Source of the DNA: Pseudoalteromonas sp. CO133X
GTDB taxonomy: Bacteria > Pseudomonadota > Gammaproteobacteria > Enterobacterales > Alteromonadaceae
DNA: 64,000 nt
NCBI GenBank assembly: GCA_004208945.1
Contig: SGPE01000009.1
Coordinates: 434,001 to 498,000 of the forward strand
Direction: 5' to 3'
The notes beneath the pieces were generated by a model. The model was not told where the DNA came from. It saw only the letters and a list, made by a program, of their open reading frames with translations, and did no database searches. The first letter of the stretch is position 1. Each line of letters begins with the position of its first letter. Below, in pieces: positions 19,437-30,457 of this stretch. The position numbers were made by a program, and so were the translations under genes.

Positions 19437-20766
19437 AACGTTTAATATCACTTTGCTCGTTGCGCTGAGTTAAATATTCCAGCTTTTGTTTAATTTTTTG
19501 TTCAAGGCCGCGATCAGTTGGAAAATAATACTGGCGATCATTAATAGCTTCTGGGAAGTATTTTTCACCTGCAGCAAAGGCACCTTCTTCATTGTGAGCA
19601 TAACGATATTCAGCGCCATAACCCAAGTCTTTCATTAAGCTAGTTGGTGCATTACGTAAATGCTCTGGCACCGGATGACTCGGCTCATTTTTAGCATCTT
19701 GCAGCGCTTGGTTAAACGCCATATACACAGCGTTACTTTTCGGCGCACTGGCTAAATAAATGGTGGCTTGTGCTATAGCGCGCTCACCTTCACTTGGGCC
19801 AACACGTTGAAAAATATCCCACGCATTGAGTGCGACTTCCATAGCTCGTGGGTCGGCATTGCCAATATCTTCTGTGGCAATCGCTAATAAGCGCCTTGCC
19901 ACATAAAGCGGGTCACCGCCACCAGCTAGAATACGGCAATACCAATATAAGGCGCCATCAGGTGAACTTCCACGCACTGACTTGTGAAACGCTGAAATCA
20001 AGTCGTAAAACTCATCGCCGCCTTTGTCATACTTGGCTAAATGTGTTGGTAGCACTTGGCTTAAAACATGTTGATCAACAAGATATTTGCCCTGCTGCTC
20101 TGTGGTTAAATCAACGGCTTGTTCTAACAAGTTAAGCACTTTACGCGCATCGCCATCACTTGCTTGGCAAAGGGCTTGTTTAGCGTTTTCGGCAATGTCA
20201 ATGTGTTTTTGGCTGAGCTCTACGTCTTCACGTAAGGCGCGCTCAATGACGGTAAATAAGTCGGCTTGCTCAAGTGCTTTTAATACATAAACACGGGCAC
20301 GAGATAGTATCGCGTTATTAAGTGCAAATGATGGGTTTTCAGTGGTCGCACCAACAAAAATAAAGGTACCGTCTTCGATATGTGGTAAAAATGCATCTTG
20401 CTGAGATTTATTGAAGCGATGTACTTCGTCTACAAATAGTAAGGTGCGTTGCCCTCGCCCTGCAAGATTTGCTTTCGCTTCGCTTACTGCCTCACGAATA
20501 TCTTTTACACCCGCTGTGACTGCCGACATTTGAATAAGGCTGGCATCGGCATGGTTAGCAATAATCTGTGCTAATGTAGTTTTTCCAACGCCAGGTGGTC
20601 CCCACAGAATAAGACTGTGGCAGCGACCTGCAAGAATCGCTTGGTAAAGAGGTTTATCGGGGCTTAATAGGTGCTGCTGACCTATGTAGTCATTGAGTGT
20701 TTCGGGTCGCATGCGCGCCGCAAGTGGGCGCACATCAGGTCCAAAGTTAAATCCGAGGTTACTCAA
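19429..20766 (-). CDS. rarA: Replication-associated recombination protein A (RarA/MgsA)
   Basis: A 445-residue AAA+ ATPase related to clamp-loader subunits and RuvB, acting at stalled or gapped replication forks. The N-terminus carries the family phrase [21 protein letters not shown]. Walker A is [11 protein letters not shown] (about residue 55), Walker [12 protein letters not shown] (about residue 108), and sensor 1 is in [11 protein letters not shown]. The C-terminal helical tetramerisation domain (about residues 250-430) has [16 protein letters not shown]. It starts 3 nt after the lolA stop and sits in the conserved lolA-rarA-crcB-serS order. Confidence 0.96.
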
Positions 20767-20769
20767 GCC

Positions 20770-21396
20770 TTAATCACCTTGGCTTTGGTCGTCAACTTCA
20801 ACGCCCTCAGGAATAGTAAATTCAAAGGTTTGAGTTGCTAGTGTTTCGTTTACCTTGGCATCCTTAAAGGTAAATAAAGATTGCTGGCCTGAAGTATCTA
20901 GTACAGTCAGAGATGCTAGGCCTTGCTCTTTGGCATTAAAGCTAATGTCTAACTTTTCAACTTGGCTCTCAACGCCTTTGTTTGGCGTGACACTAAAGCC
21001 AGCATCGGTTGCCACAACTTGGTATTTAGCCCATTGCTCTGGATCTTTTGAGGTCAACAACACAAATGGTGTTGAATCAATCAGGCTGTGGGTATTCATA
21101 ATGGTAACTTGCTCAGCAAAGCTATCGAAGTAATACGTTTTATCGCCATTTGATACAAACAAGGTATCGTCTGGGCTTTGTTGTTGCCAGCGGATCATCA
21201 TAGGCTGCTGAAGGGCAATATTCCCCTCACCTTGCATAATAGCTTCACCTTGCGAATCGGTCACTTGCTGTGAAAACTCTGCTTTAAAACTTTTAATCGC
21301 AGCCAGTTGTTGTTGCAACGCTTCGCTGTCATCTGCAAAACTTTGACCGCTTAATAAACAGCCCACAACTAAGGCTAGGTATGTAAATTTTTTCAT
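20770..21396 (-). CDS. lolA: Periplasmic outer-membrane lipoprotein carrier LolA
   Basis: A 208-residue precursor with signal peptide [21 protein letters not shown]. The mature protein has the LolA half-barrel pattern, with KSFKAEFSQQVTDSQG near the N-terminus, GEGNIALQQPMMIRW and SNGDKTYYFDSF. It carries lipoproteins from the LolCDE complex across the periplasm to LolB. Its start codon overlaps the ftsK stop by one base (TAATG), so translation follows ftsK. An acidic tail (EVDDQSQGD) ends the protein. Confidence 0.95.
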   Translation of the reverse strand: MKKFTYLALVVGCLLSGQSFADDSEALQQQLAAIKSFKAEFSQQVTDSQGEAIMQGEGNIALQQPMMIRWQQQSPDDTLFVSNGDKTYYFDSFAEQVTIMNTHSLIDSTPFVLLTSKDPEQWAKYQVVATDAGFSVTPNKGVESQVEKLDISFNAKEQGLASLTVLDTSGQQSLFTFKDAKVNETLATQTFEFTIPEGVEVDDQSQGD

Positions 21397-23882
21397 TAAT
21401 TTGCTCCACCATTTGGCACTAAGACTTCGCGGGCACCGTTGTGTCCTGGTGCGCTAACAATGCCTGATGTTTCCATTTGTTCAACTAAGCGTGCTGCGCG
21501 GTTATAACCTACGCGAAGCTTACGCTGTACACTCGATACCGACACTTTGCCGGTTTCTATTACAAATGATACTGCTTCATCGTAAAGCGGATCTGACTCT
21601 TCATCACCGTCTTCACTGGTTTCTCCTGGGAGTAAAATTTCCTCTGCGGCATCACCACTTAAAATTTCATCGATATAATTTGGTTTACCACGTTTTTTCC
21701 AATCGTCTACAACCGCGTGAACTTCATGGTCATCTACAAACGCGCCGTGTACACGCACTGGTACACTGGTACCTGGCGGTAAGTAAAGCATGTCACCCAT
21801 ACCTAGTAAGTTTTCAGCGCCTTGCTGATCTAAAATAGTACGCGAGTCAATTTTACTTGATACTTGGAACGCCATACGGGTTGGAATATTCGCTTTAATT
21901 AAACCTGTAATAACGTCAACCGATGGGCGCTGTGTGGCTAGTACTAAGTGAATACCTGCAGCACGGGCTTTTTGCGCGATACGTGCAATCAGCTCTTCCA
22001 CTTTTTTACCCACGATCATCATCATGTCGGCAAATTCGTCAATTACCACCACAATACTCGGTAGTTTATCTAGCTCTTCAGGGCCATCGGCCATGCCGTC
22101 GGTATCTTTAAAAAGAGGATCGAGTATTGGATGACCCGCTTCTTTGGCATCACGTACCTTTTGGTTATAACCTTTTAAGTTACGCACCCCAAGTGCCGAC
22201 ATAAGCTTATAACGACGTTCCATTTCACCTACACACCAACGCAATGCATTGGCTGCTTCTTTCATATCGGTAACAACTTCACATAATAGATGTGGGATGC
22301 CTTCGTACACAGAAAGTTCAAGCATTTTCGGGTCGATCATGATCATACGTACATCATCGGGGCCCGATTTGTACAGTAAGCTTAATATCATTACATTAAC
22401 GCCCACTGACTTACCTGAACCTGTGGTACCCGCAACAAGTAAATGTGGCATTTTGCCAAGGTCAGCACAAACAGGCTCACCTGCAATGTCTTTACCTAGC
22501 ACCATAGTGAGCGGTGATGGATTTGATTCAAACTTAGGTGCGTTAATAACTTCGCTTAGACGCACTATTTCACGATGTTTGTTTGGCAGTTCTAAACCAA
22601 CATAGGTTTTACCCGGAATAACCTCTACAACACGCACACTGACAGCAGACAGTGAACGCGCTAAATCTTTAGCTAAGCCAGTGATTTTAGCCACTTTAAT
22701 ACCCGGCGCCAAATCAAGCTCAAAACGTGTAACAACAGGGCCTGGGTATACACCTACAACTGCTGCTTGAATATTGAAATCAAGGAGTTTGGTTTCAACT
22801 AAACGCGAAATACCGTCAAGCTCTTCTTGGGATAACGGATTCTTCGCTTTATCTGGTCGATCTAATAAATCAAGTGACGGTAAAGGATTAGCCGGCGGCT
22901 CTTCATCTAATAACGCTTCAAATTTTTCTTTCGCCGTTGGCGGTGGCTGATACGCAGGCTTTGGCTTGGGCATTGGGCGCGCAGGTGATACGACTGTCGT
23001 AGTCGGTTTTTCTGGTTCAGCATCTACTACAGGGCTTTGGTCAAGTGCATTCAGTGCCGATACGGTGTCGAAGGATTCGTCATCAAGTGCACTAAAACCT
23101 ATTTCTTGATCCAAAATATCATCTAGCTCATCAAACCCTTCAAACTCGCTATCTGGCTTTTTAGTCTCGTTCGATGATTTTTGCTTAGCTTCATTCTCTT
23201 TACTAAAGCTGATTGACGGCTCGTTATCTGGCTCAACAAAGTTAGCATCCGACTCAGTCTCTGTTACAGGTTTGATAGCCTCTTTTTCTCGATGTAACCA
23301 CGCAGATAATTGTTCACGCAAGAAATAGAAAGCTTGCATGACCCATTTACCCACAAAATCAACAAATTGAACCCACGACACACCGGTTAAAAGTGTTAAC
23401 CCAGCAAAGAAGAAGCAGAGTAAAAGAATCGAAGTACCGGTAAAATTAAACGTTGGCATCATCGCTGAGGCAATGATATCCCCCACTACCCCACCAGATG
23501 AGAAGTTATAAATATCATCAAAATTTATACTACTAATTGCTGTCGCTGACGTTATAAATAAAGCGAACCCGATAACTCTTAACGACAATGTGGTGTAGTC
23601 AAGCTGGAAAATGCGATGTGGTTGTTTAAACAGTAAATAGCCGAACAATTGGATAGCGGCAGGCACTAGATAAGCTAACCAGCCAAATGTAAGCAGCAAT
23701 ATATCTGCTACCCAAGCACCCGCAGTACCTGTAATATTTTTTACATTGACGAACTCACCAGTTTGCGACCATGATGGATCGGCCGGATCAAAACTAATTA
23801 ATGCACATAAAATAAATACTGCTGCAAAGGTACTAATAATTAGTCCTGTTTCTAGCAGTCTTTGAACACCATTTAGGCGCAT
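21396..23882 (-). CDS. ftsK: DNA translocase FtsK
   Basis: An 828-residue protein, shorter than the E. coli protein because the linker is short. Residues 1-200 hold about four to five membrane helices anchoring it at the septum. Residues 200-340 are an acidic, Pro-rich linker. The motor follows, with Walker [13 protein letters not shown] (about residue 480) and Walker [14 protein letters not shown]. The gamma winged-helix domain at the C-terminus ([19 protein letters not shown]) reads KOPS sites. It coordinates chromosome segregation and dimer resolution at dif with division. It is the first gene of the ftsK-lolA-rarA-crcB-serS run. Confidence 0.96.
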   Translation of the reverse strand: MRLNGVQRLLETGLIISTFAAVFILCALISFDPADPSWSQTGEFVNVKNITGTAGAWVADILLLTFGWLAYLVPAAIQLFGYLLFKQPHRIFQLDYTTLSLRVIGFALFITSATAISSINFDDIYNFSSGGVVGDIIASAMMPTFNFTGTSILLLCFFFAGLTLLTGVSWVQFVDFVGKWVMQAFYFLREQLSAWLHREKEAIKPVTETESDANFVEPDNEPSISFSKENEAKQKSSNETKKPDSEFEGFDELDDILDQEIGFSALDDESFDTVSALNALDQSPVVDAEPEKPTTTVVSPARPMPKPKPAYQPPPTAKEKFEALLDEEPPANPLPSLDLLDRPDKAKNPLSQEELDGISRLVETKLLDFNIQAAVVGVYPGPVVTRFELDLAPGIKVAKITGLAKDLARSLSAVSVRVVEVIPGKTYVGLELPNKHREIVRLSEVINAPKFESNPSPLTMVLGKDIAGEPVCADLGKMPHLLVAGTTGSGKSVGVNVMILSLLYKSGPDDVRMIMIDPKMLELSVYEGIPHLLCEVVTDMKEAANALRWCVGEMERRYKLMSALGVRNLKGYNQKVRDAKEAGHPILDPLFKDTDGMADGPEELDKLPSIVVVIDEFADMMMIVGKKVEELIARIAQKARAAGIHLVLATQRPSVDVITGLIKANIPTRMAFQVSSKIDSRTILDQQGAENLLGMGDMLYLPPGTSVPVRVHGAFVDDHEVHAVVDDWKKRGKPNYIDEILSGDAAEEILLPGETSEDGDEESDPLYDEAVSFVIETGKVSVSSVQRKLRVGYNRAARLVEQMETSGIVSAPGHNGAREVLVPNGGAN

Positions 23883-24026
23883 AGCTCCCTATTCCTTATT
23901 ATTCTTTACAACTGATCGGTTAGCAATGAAATACCTTAGCAGGAAATGCCGTTTTATGCACTTTATCTTAACCTTGATGGACTGATAATGAACAAGTTTT
24001 TATTACTCTACCTACATTTTAACAGC

Positions 24027-24506
24027 TTAAGCAATATATGGGCGAATAATCACGCCTTGCTCACCTTTCACTTCTTCCATAACTACATAAGTACGACTTT
24101 CACTCACATTAGGGAGCTTTAACAAGATATCCCCTAAAACATTGCGATACTCTGACATATCGTTAACACGTGTTTTTAATAAAAAGTCAAAGTTACCTGA
24201 CACTAAGTGGCACTCAATGATTTCATCGTGTTTTTTTACAGCAGCATTAAATTCTTCAAATACATCAGGTGAAGTTTTAGTAATAGTCACTTCAACATAA
24301 ACAGACAAACCTTGCCCAAGCTTAGCAGGGTCAACTACAGCCTTGTAACCTACTATATAACCTTCCCTTTCGAGCTTTTTTACCCGCTCTAAACAAGGGG
24401 TGGCACTTAGCCCTACACGCCTTGCTAGCTCTACGTTAGAGATCCGACCATCAAGCTGCAATTCCATCAAAATTTTACGGTCAATTCTGTCGAGTAATTG
24501 ATGCAT
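24027..24506 (-). CDS. lrp: Leucine-responsive regulatory protein
   Basis: A 159-residue transcription factor of the Lrp/AsnC family. The N-terminal helix-turn-helix includes LDRIDRKILMELQLDGRI and VELARRVGLSATPCLERV. The C-terminal RAM domain (about residues 70-150) binds amino acids and builds octamers. Its length and sequence agree with true Lrp rather than AsnC. It is transcribed divergently from ald, and the 142-bp AT-rich gap probably contains Lrp sites controlling both genes, as is known for lrp-ald pairs in other bacteria. Confidence 0.94.
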   Translation of the reverse strand: MHQLLDRIDRKILMELQLDGRISNVELARRVGLSATPCLERVKKLEREGYIVGYKAVVDPAKLGQGLSVYVEVTITKTSPDVFEEFNAAVKKHDEIIECHLVSGNFDFLLKTRVNDMSEYRNVLGDILLKLPNVSESRTYVVMEEVKGEQGVIIRPYIA

Positions 24507-24580
24507 AGTGCCAACCAGAGTTTTAAACTATTAAAAAATATATTTTAGATTATATCACTAGATAATACACAAAAAAAGGT

Positions 24581-24609
24581 GAGACACACTGCCTTGTCAT
24601 GAATATAAT
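24581..24609 (+). promoter_or_regulatory. Predicted ald promoter
   Basis: A perfect -10 TATAAT (24604-24609) lies 17 nt from GAGACA (24581-24586), which matches the -35 consensus at four of six bases. A start near 24616 would give a leader of about 33 nt. The AT-rich stretch at 24531-24570 just upstream is a plausible Lrp-binding area. Confidence 0.55.
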
Positions 24610-24648
24610 AGTCGAAAATTTCATCCCGTTCTATTAAGGCGAAAAATT

Positions 24649-25770
24649 ATGATTATTGGTGTACCTAAAGAAATTAAAAACCATGAATACCGTGTAGGTA
24701 TGGTTCCTGCGAGTGTTCGTGAATTAGTAAACCATGGCCACCAAGTGTTTGTTGAAACTGATGCAGGTATGGGCATTGGCTTCACTAATGAAGACTATGT
24801 TATTGCAGGCGCTGAAATTCTTCCTACAGCAGCAGACGTTTTTGCTAAAGCTGACATGATCGTTAAAGTAAAAGAGCCACAAGCTGTTGAGCGTGCGATG
24901 TTACGTGAAGACCAAATTCTATTTACTTATCTTCACTTGGCACCAGATCTTCCACAAACTGAAGACCTAGTTAAAAGTGGTGCTGTGTGTATCGCTTACG
25001 AAACAGTAACTGATGCACGTGGTGGTTTACCACTTCTTGCTCCTATGAGTGAAGTTGCTGGCCGTATGTCTATTCAAGCGGGTGCACAAGCGTTAGAGAA
25101 ATCTAACCACGGTCGTGGTATGTTACTTGGTGGTGTACCAGGTGTTGAGCCAGCTAAAGTTGTTGTTATCGGCGGTGGCATGGTTGGTCGTAGTGCTGCG
25201 CAGATGGCTGTTGGCCTAGGTGCTAACGTTGTCGTACTTGATCGTAATATCGATGTACTTCGTGCTCTAGACGCGCAATTTGGTAATAAAGTACAAGCTA
25301 TCTACTCTACTGCTGACGCGTTAGAAAAACACGTACTAGAAGCTGACCTTGTAATCGGTGGCGTATTAATCCCAGGCGCAGCTGCGCCTAAACTTGTAAC
25401 TGCTGAGCACATTAAAGCAATGAAACCTGGTTCTGCAATCGTTGACGTTGCAATCGACCAAGGTGGTTGTATCGCAACATCTAAAGCAACAACTCACGCA
25501 GATCCTACATACATCGTTGATGACGTTGTTCACTACTGTGTTGCTAACATGCCAGGTGCTGTTCCACGTACTTCTACGTTCGCACTTAACAACGCGACAT
25601 TACCATTTATCATCAACCTTGCTAACAAAGGTTACAAGAAAGCGCTTCTTGACGATGCACACTTCTTAAAAGGCTTAAACGTGATCAAAGGCCAAGTTAC
25701 TTATAAAGAAGTAGCTGAAGCATTCAACATGGAATATGTTGACCCACGTACAGCGGTTGAAAATGCTTAA
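24649..25770 (+). CDS. ald: Alanine dehydrogenase
   Basis: A 373-residue enzyme that interconverts L-alanine and pyruvate plus ammonium with NAD(H), mainly for alanine catabolism. The N-terminus [20 protein letters not shown] carries the substrate-binding Arg and Lys, and [12 protein letters not shown] holds a further Lys. The NAD-binding fold is at [20 protein letters not shown] (about residue 172), with an Asp ending strand 2 (VVLDRN). The ribosome site AAGGCG precedes ATG 24649. The codon use looks highly biased, suggesting strong expression. It is divergent from lrp, its likely regulator, and is closed by a strong terminator. Confidence 0.96.
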   Translation: MIIGVPKEIKNHEYRVGMVPASVRELVNHGHQVFVETDAGMGIGFTNEDYVIAGAEILPTAADVFAKADMIVKVKEPQAVERAMLREDQILFTYLHLAPDLPQTEDLVKSGAVCIAYETVTDARGGLPLLAPMSEVAGRMSIQAGAQALEKSNHGRGMLLGGVPGVEPAKVVVIGGGMVGRSAAQMAVGLGANVVVLDRNIDVLRALDAQFGNKVQAIYSTADALEKHVLEADLVIGGVLIPGAAAPKLVTAEHIKAMKPGSAIVDVAIDQGGCIATSKATTHADPTYIVDDVVHYCVANMPGAVPRTSTFALNNATLPFIINLANKGYKKALLDDAHFLKGLNVIKGQVTYKEVAEAFNMEYVDPRTAVENA

Positions 25771-25780
25771 TTAGCATTTC

Positions 25781-25820
25781 GGCACAAAAAAAGCAGCGAA
25801 TTCGCTGCTTTTTTTGTGCC
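25781..25820. terminator. Perfect 20-bp-arm bidirectional terminator
   Basis: A 40-base perfect palindrome: GGCACAAAAAAAGCAGCGAA followed by its exact complement, with T7 and A7 runs built into the stem. It separates the convergent ald and pssA genes and should act in both directions. Confidence 0.93.
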
Positions 25821-25835
25821 TGTTTATTACTGGGA

Positions 25836-27161
25836 TTAAATAAACCGTTTGATTATAAAGTCGACCTTTACACGCTTAGCTTGCCCAAGTAACTTTTTAA
25901 CTGGCAAAGGATAATCGTCCATTGTTTCTAAATCCTGCGGCCCTGTCAGTCGACGACAGTGAGTTAAAATGGCTTTTTTCTCTTGCTCAATTTGTGGCAA
26001 GATTCGTTGCTCAGGATCATCAATTAAAATACCATTCTCGATATCTAATCCCCACGCACGAGGGTTTAGATTATGACCACTCAATAAATGAGTACGATTA
26101 TCTCTGCAAATTCCCTTCAGATGAAAAGAATTGCTTTCATGCTTCCACAGATAGACATTTAAGTTGCCATTGACAATATGACGCTTTTGGGATTTTAAAA
26201 ACTTATATAAAATCGTTTCATATAAATACGGTAATGCCCCAATTTTACTAAATGGCTCACTGGGTGGAAGATAAAAATCATTTGCCGTTTTATCGCCTAC
26301 CACAATAGTCACTTGTTTACCTTGTTTTAATAATCGACGTAGCGATCGCAGTAACGGCGCAGGAAAATTAAAATAAGGTGTGTACAGAACTAACTCTTGC
26401 TCTGTCGTATCAAACAAAGACTTAATTAAGCGGTTTAGCTTATTACTACGGCGACCGAGGCCCAAAAATAGCCGAACCCCCAGTTGTGCAGAACTTGCTT
26501 CACTGGCACTGTTATAGCTGGCAGATTTAAGCTCTCTCATGAGCTGCTTTTGCGCTACTTTTATATCATTAAATTTTGTTAAGGGGCGGCAGTCGAGACG
26601 CGGGACAGCTTCAGAGCTCAGTAGGTACGTATGTATAAAATCAATAACCGAATTACATAAGCCTGCTTGATTAACAAGAAAATAACGGTCAAGGCGATAT
26701 TTATCATCTTGTTGTAAGTAGACGTTATTTAGGCTTGCTCCGCTGTAAAGCAAGGTGTCATCAATAACAAAACCCTTTAAATGTAGTACGCCAAATAGCT
26801 CTTTTGCCTTAACCGGCACACCATAAACTTGCACATTAGATTGAAACTCTTCGAGAAAGTCGCAATACATGCTGGCGTTACCCTCTGATTTTGCAGCGCC
26901 TATTAAACCTCGTTGCGCGCGATGAAAGTCTACCAACACCTTTATATCTAATTCGGGATTAGCCAAAGATGCTTCATGTAAAGCGCTTAGTATTTCACGT
27001 CCTGCTTCATCATCTTGCAAGTACAACGCAGTAATATAAATTCTTTTTGTCGCTGTGCGAATTAGTCGTAATAACTCACTGCGATATTCTTTTGCATTGG
27101 TTAAGACTTTTATATCTTCTGTAGTCAGCCCAAATGCGGGCTTTTCCTGCCAAAATACCAT
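25836..27161 (-). CDS. pssA: CDP-diacylglycerol-serine O-phosphatidyltransferase
   Basis: A 441-residue phospholipase-D-superfamily enzyme of the gammaproteobacterial PssA type (E. coli about 450). It makes phosphatidylserine from CDP-diacylglycerol and serine, the first step toward phosphatidylethanolamine. Two HxK-x4-D-type motifs are visible: HLKGFVIDD (about residue 128) and HLKGICRDN (about residue 346, with SGHNLNPRAWGLD after it). There is no signal peptide; the enzyme associates with the membrane or ribosomes. It is divergent from trxB across a 358-bp gap. Confidence 0.93.
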   Translation of the reverse strand: MVFWQEKPAFGLTTEDIKVLTNAKEYRSELLRLIRTATKRIYITALYLQDDEAGREILSALHEASLANPELDIKVLVDFHRAQRGLIGAAKSEGNASMYCDFLEEFQSNVQVYGVPVKAKELFGVLHLKGFVIDDTLLYSGASLNNVYLQQDDKYRLDRYFLVNQAGLCNSVIDFIHTYLLSSEAVPRLDCRPLTKFNDIKVAQKQLMRELKSASYNSASEASSAQLGVRLFLGLGRRSNKLNRLIKSLFDTTEQELVLYTPYFNFPAPLLRSLRRLLKQGKQVTIVVGDKTANDFYLPPSEPFSKIGALPYLYETILYKFLKSQKRHIVNGNLNVYLWKHESNSFHLKGICRDNRTHLLSGHNLNPRAWGLDIENGILIDDPEQRILPQIEQEKKAILTHCRRLTGPQDLETMDDYPLPVKKLLGQAKRVKVDFIIKRFI

Positions 27162-28470
<1,309 letters not shown>

Positions 28471-28497
28471 TTTTGTTAATCTAACACAACAAATTTA

Positions 28498-28524
28498 GGG
28501 GCTGTTACCAACAGCCCCTTTTTT
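28498..28524 (+). terminator. Rho-independent terminator of trxB
   Basis: GGGGCTGT (28498-28505) pairs with ACAGCCCC (28511-28518), followed by T6. It lies 28 nt after the trxB stop. Confidence 0.92.
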
Positions 28525-28573
28525 ATAACTAAGATTTTGTTAAAATTAAGCTAAATAACAACGATAACGCAAT

Positions 28574-29290
28574 ATGATCAAGCAACTATACCAACTCTCA
28601 GCCGAGGGTGTTGATTTTCCAAATCCTGAATTTGCGCTTGACGAGCCAGATGGCTTATTAGCTATTGGTGGCGATTTATCCGTTGAACGCATCAAAAATG
28701 CTTACAAACATGGTGTCTTTCCATGGTTTAGTGATTATGAGCCGATTATGTGGTGGTCGCCTAGCATGCGTGGTGTTATCGAGTTGGACGAATTTCACGT
28801 CAGCCGAAGTTTGAAAAAACATTTGAAGCGCACTCCTGTTCGCGTCACGGTCAACCAGGCGTTTGCACATGTTATTAATGCCTGTCGAGAGCAGCGCTTA
28901 GATGCCGAAGGTACGTGGATCACCGAACAAATGATGCATGCTTATATAGAAGCACATCATCAAGGTGTCGCGCATAGCCTTGAAATTTGGCAAGATGACC
29001 ATTTGGTCGCTGGCCTTTATGGCATTATGCAAAACGGTATATTTTGTGGCGAATCAATGTTTCATCACACATCTAATGGTTCGAAGTTAGCTATGTGGGC
29101 GCTTGTCAATTGGTTAAAAAAACATAATGCACATTTTATTGATTGCCAACTTGAAAATCCCTACCTGATAACGCTAGGTGCAAAAGTTATCCCGCGGACT
29201 GAATTTTTAACTAGACTTAAACTAGCCCAACAATACGTACCAACATCGCACATGTGGCAACCGCAAGAGTTGATAAATATTTATGACTGA
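28574..29290 (+). CDS. aat: Leucyl/phenylalanyl-tRNA-protein transferase
   Basis: A 238-residue cytoplasmic enzyme that adds Leu or Phe from tRNA to proteins with an N-terminal Arg or Lys, marking them for ClpS-ClpAP. Family signatures seen are FPNPEFALDEPDGLLAIGGDL near the N-terminus (residues 16-36 region), WWSPSMRGVI, GTWITEQMMHAY, GLYGIMQNGIFCGESMFH and FIDCQLENPYL. It overlaps the following ate gene by 8 bp. The clpA and clpS genes of the same degradation pathway lie 1-4 kb downstream. Confidence 0.96.
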   Translation: MIKQLYQLSAEGVDFPNPEFALDEPDGLLAIGGDLSVERIKNAYKHGVFPWFSDYEPIMWWSPSMRGVIELDEFHVSRSLKKHLKRTPVRVTVNQAFAHVINACREQRLDAEGTWITEQMMHAYIEAHHQGVAHSLEIWQDDHLVAGLYGIMQNGIFCGESMFHHTSNGSKLAMWALVNWLKKHNAHFIDCQLENPYLITLGAKVIPRTEFLTRLKLAQQYVPTSHMWQPQELINIYD

Positions 29291-29987
29291 GCATTTACCC
29301 ACTAGGCTAGGTTTGAGCCAGCAATTTGATTGTAGTTATTTACCAAACCGACAAGAACAACTGTTAGTTATTCTTGATCCAAGCTGTTACTGCGCTGAGA
29401 AGTTTGAACAACTACTCGCGCTAGGATTTAGGCGCAGTGGCGATCAAATTTATCGACCGCACTGTCCAGCGTGCAATGCATGTAATTCGATAAGGGTGCT
29501 TGCACAGACGTTTCAACCCTCAAAATCACAAAAACGTAAATTAAACAAAGCACAAAAAGTATTCACTGTTAATTACAGTGAGTATGAACGAGCAGACTAT
29601 TACCCTCTTTACTGCAAATACATAACGCAGCGCCATCAAGATGGTTCAATGTACCCACCAGAACAAAATCAGTACAAAAGTTTTTTATTCTGTCAGTGGT
29701 TACCTATCACATTTATTGAGCTACGTGATGGAGATAAACTTGTTGCAGTTGCTGTTACTGATAATATGGATAATGCCGTCTCTGCTATTTATACGTTTTT
29801 TGACCCTGACTACGAATCGTACAGCCTCGGCAGTGTAATGATCATGCACCAAATAGAATTTGCAAAGCAACAACAAAAACAATTTGTCTACTTAGGCTAT
29901 CAAATAGACGAATGTAATAAAATGAAATATAAAACCCAATTTTTGCCGGCACAAAAGCACATTGGCGATCAGTGGTTGGCGATTTAA
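29283..29987 (+). CDS. bpt: Aspartate/glutamate leucyltransferase (ATE1-like, Bpt)
   Basis: A 234-residue ATE-family aminoacyl-tRNA-protein transferase. Bacterial members with this architecture (Bpt) attach Leu to N-terminal Asp or Glu. Conserved Cys residues appear in FDCSYLPNRQ (about residue 16) and in CPACNACNSIRV (about residue 61), and the C-terminal GNAT-like half contains FLFCQWLP, YSLGSVMIMHQIEFA and YLGYQIDECNKMKYK. The start overlaps aat by 8 bp. With aat, clpS and clpA it gives a complete N-degron pathway in one locus. Confidence 0.94.
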   Translation: MTEHLPTRLGLSQQFDCSYLPNRQEQLLVILDPSCYCAEKFEQLLALGFRRSGDQIYRPHCPACNACNSIRVLAQTFQPSKSQKRKLNKAQKVFTVNYSEYERADYYPLYCKYITQRHQDGSMYPPEQNQYKSFLFCQWLPITFIELRDGDKLVAVAVTDNMDNAVSAIYTFFDPDYESYSLGSVMIMHQIEFAKQQQKQFVYLGYQIDECNKMKYKTQFLPAQKHIGDQWLAI

Positions 29988-30059
29988 TTTACAAAATTAA
30001 GCCCTGTAGCTTTACTTATTGCTGTATTTTCGGCAAAATCTGCAGCGTTTAACTATTAA

Positions 30060-30296
<237 letters not shown>

Positions 30297-30419
30297 TGCG
30301 TTAACGAGAGATTTAGCTTTTTGCTGCTTTGAATGAGCAGATGTGTTTATTACAAAGAGCTAAAAGCGTTTGTTAAATGGTGTTAAAACTAGTCTTAGTT
30401 TTAATTCCATTTAATAAAC

Positions 30420-30447
30420 AAAAAGCCCAGCATTTGCTGGGCTTTTT
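30420..30447. terminator. Bidirectional terminator between infA and clpA
   Basis: AAAAAGCCCAGCA (30420-30432) and TGCTGGGCTTTTT (30435-30447) form a perfect 13-bp stem with a 2-nt formal loop, and A and T runs are part of the stem. It serves the convergent infA and clpA transcripts. Confidence 0.93.
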
Positions 30448-30457
30448 GTTGCCTGTT

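Noticed and set aside
21467..21838. 123-codon plus-strand frame inside ftsK
   Set aside because: It is the reverse of the FtsK motor and gamma domains, without start signals or family features.
30371..30419. Imperfect inverted repeat after infA as a possible RNA element
   Set aside because: The stem has several mismatches and lies directly before a clear terminator; it is too weak to list.
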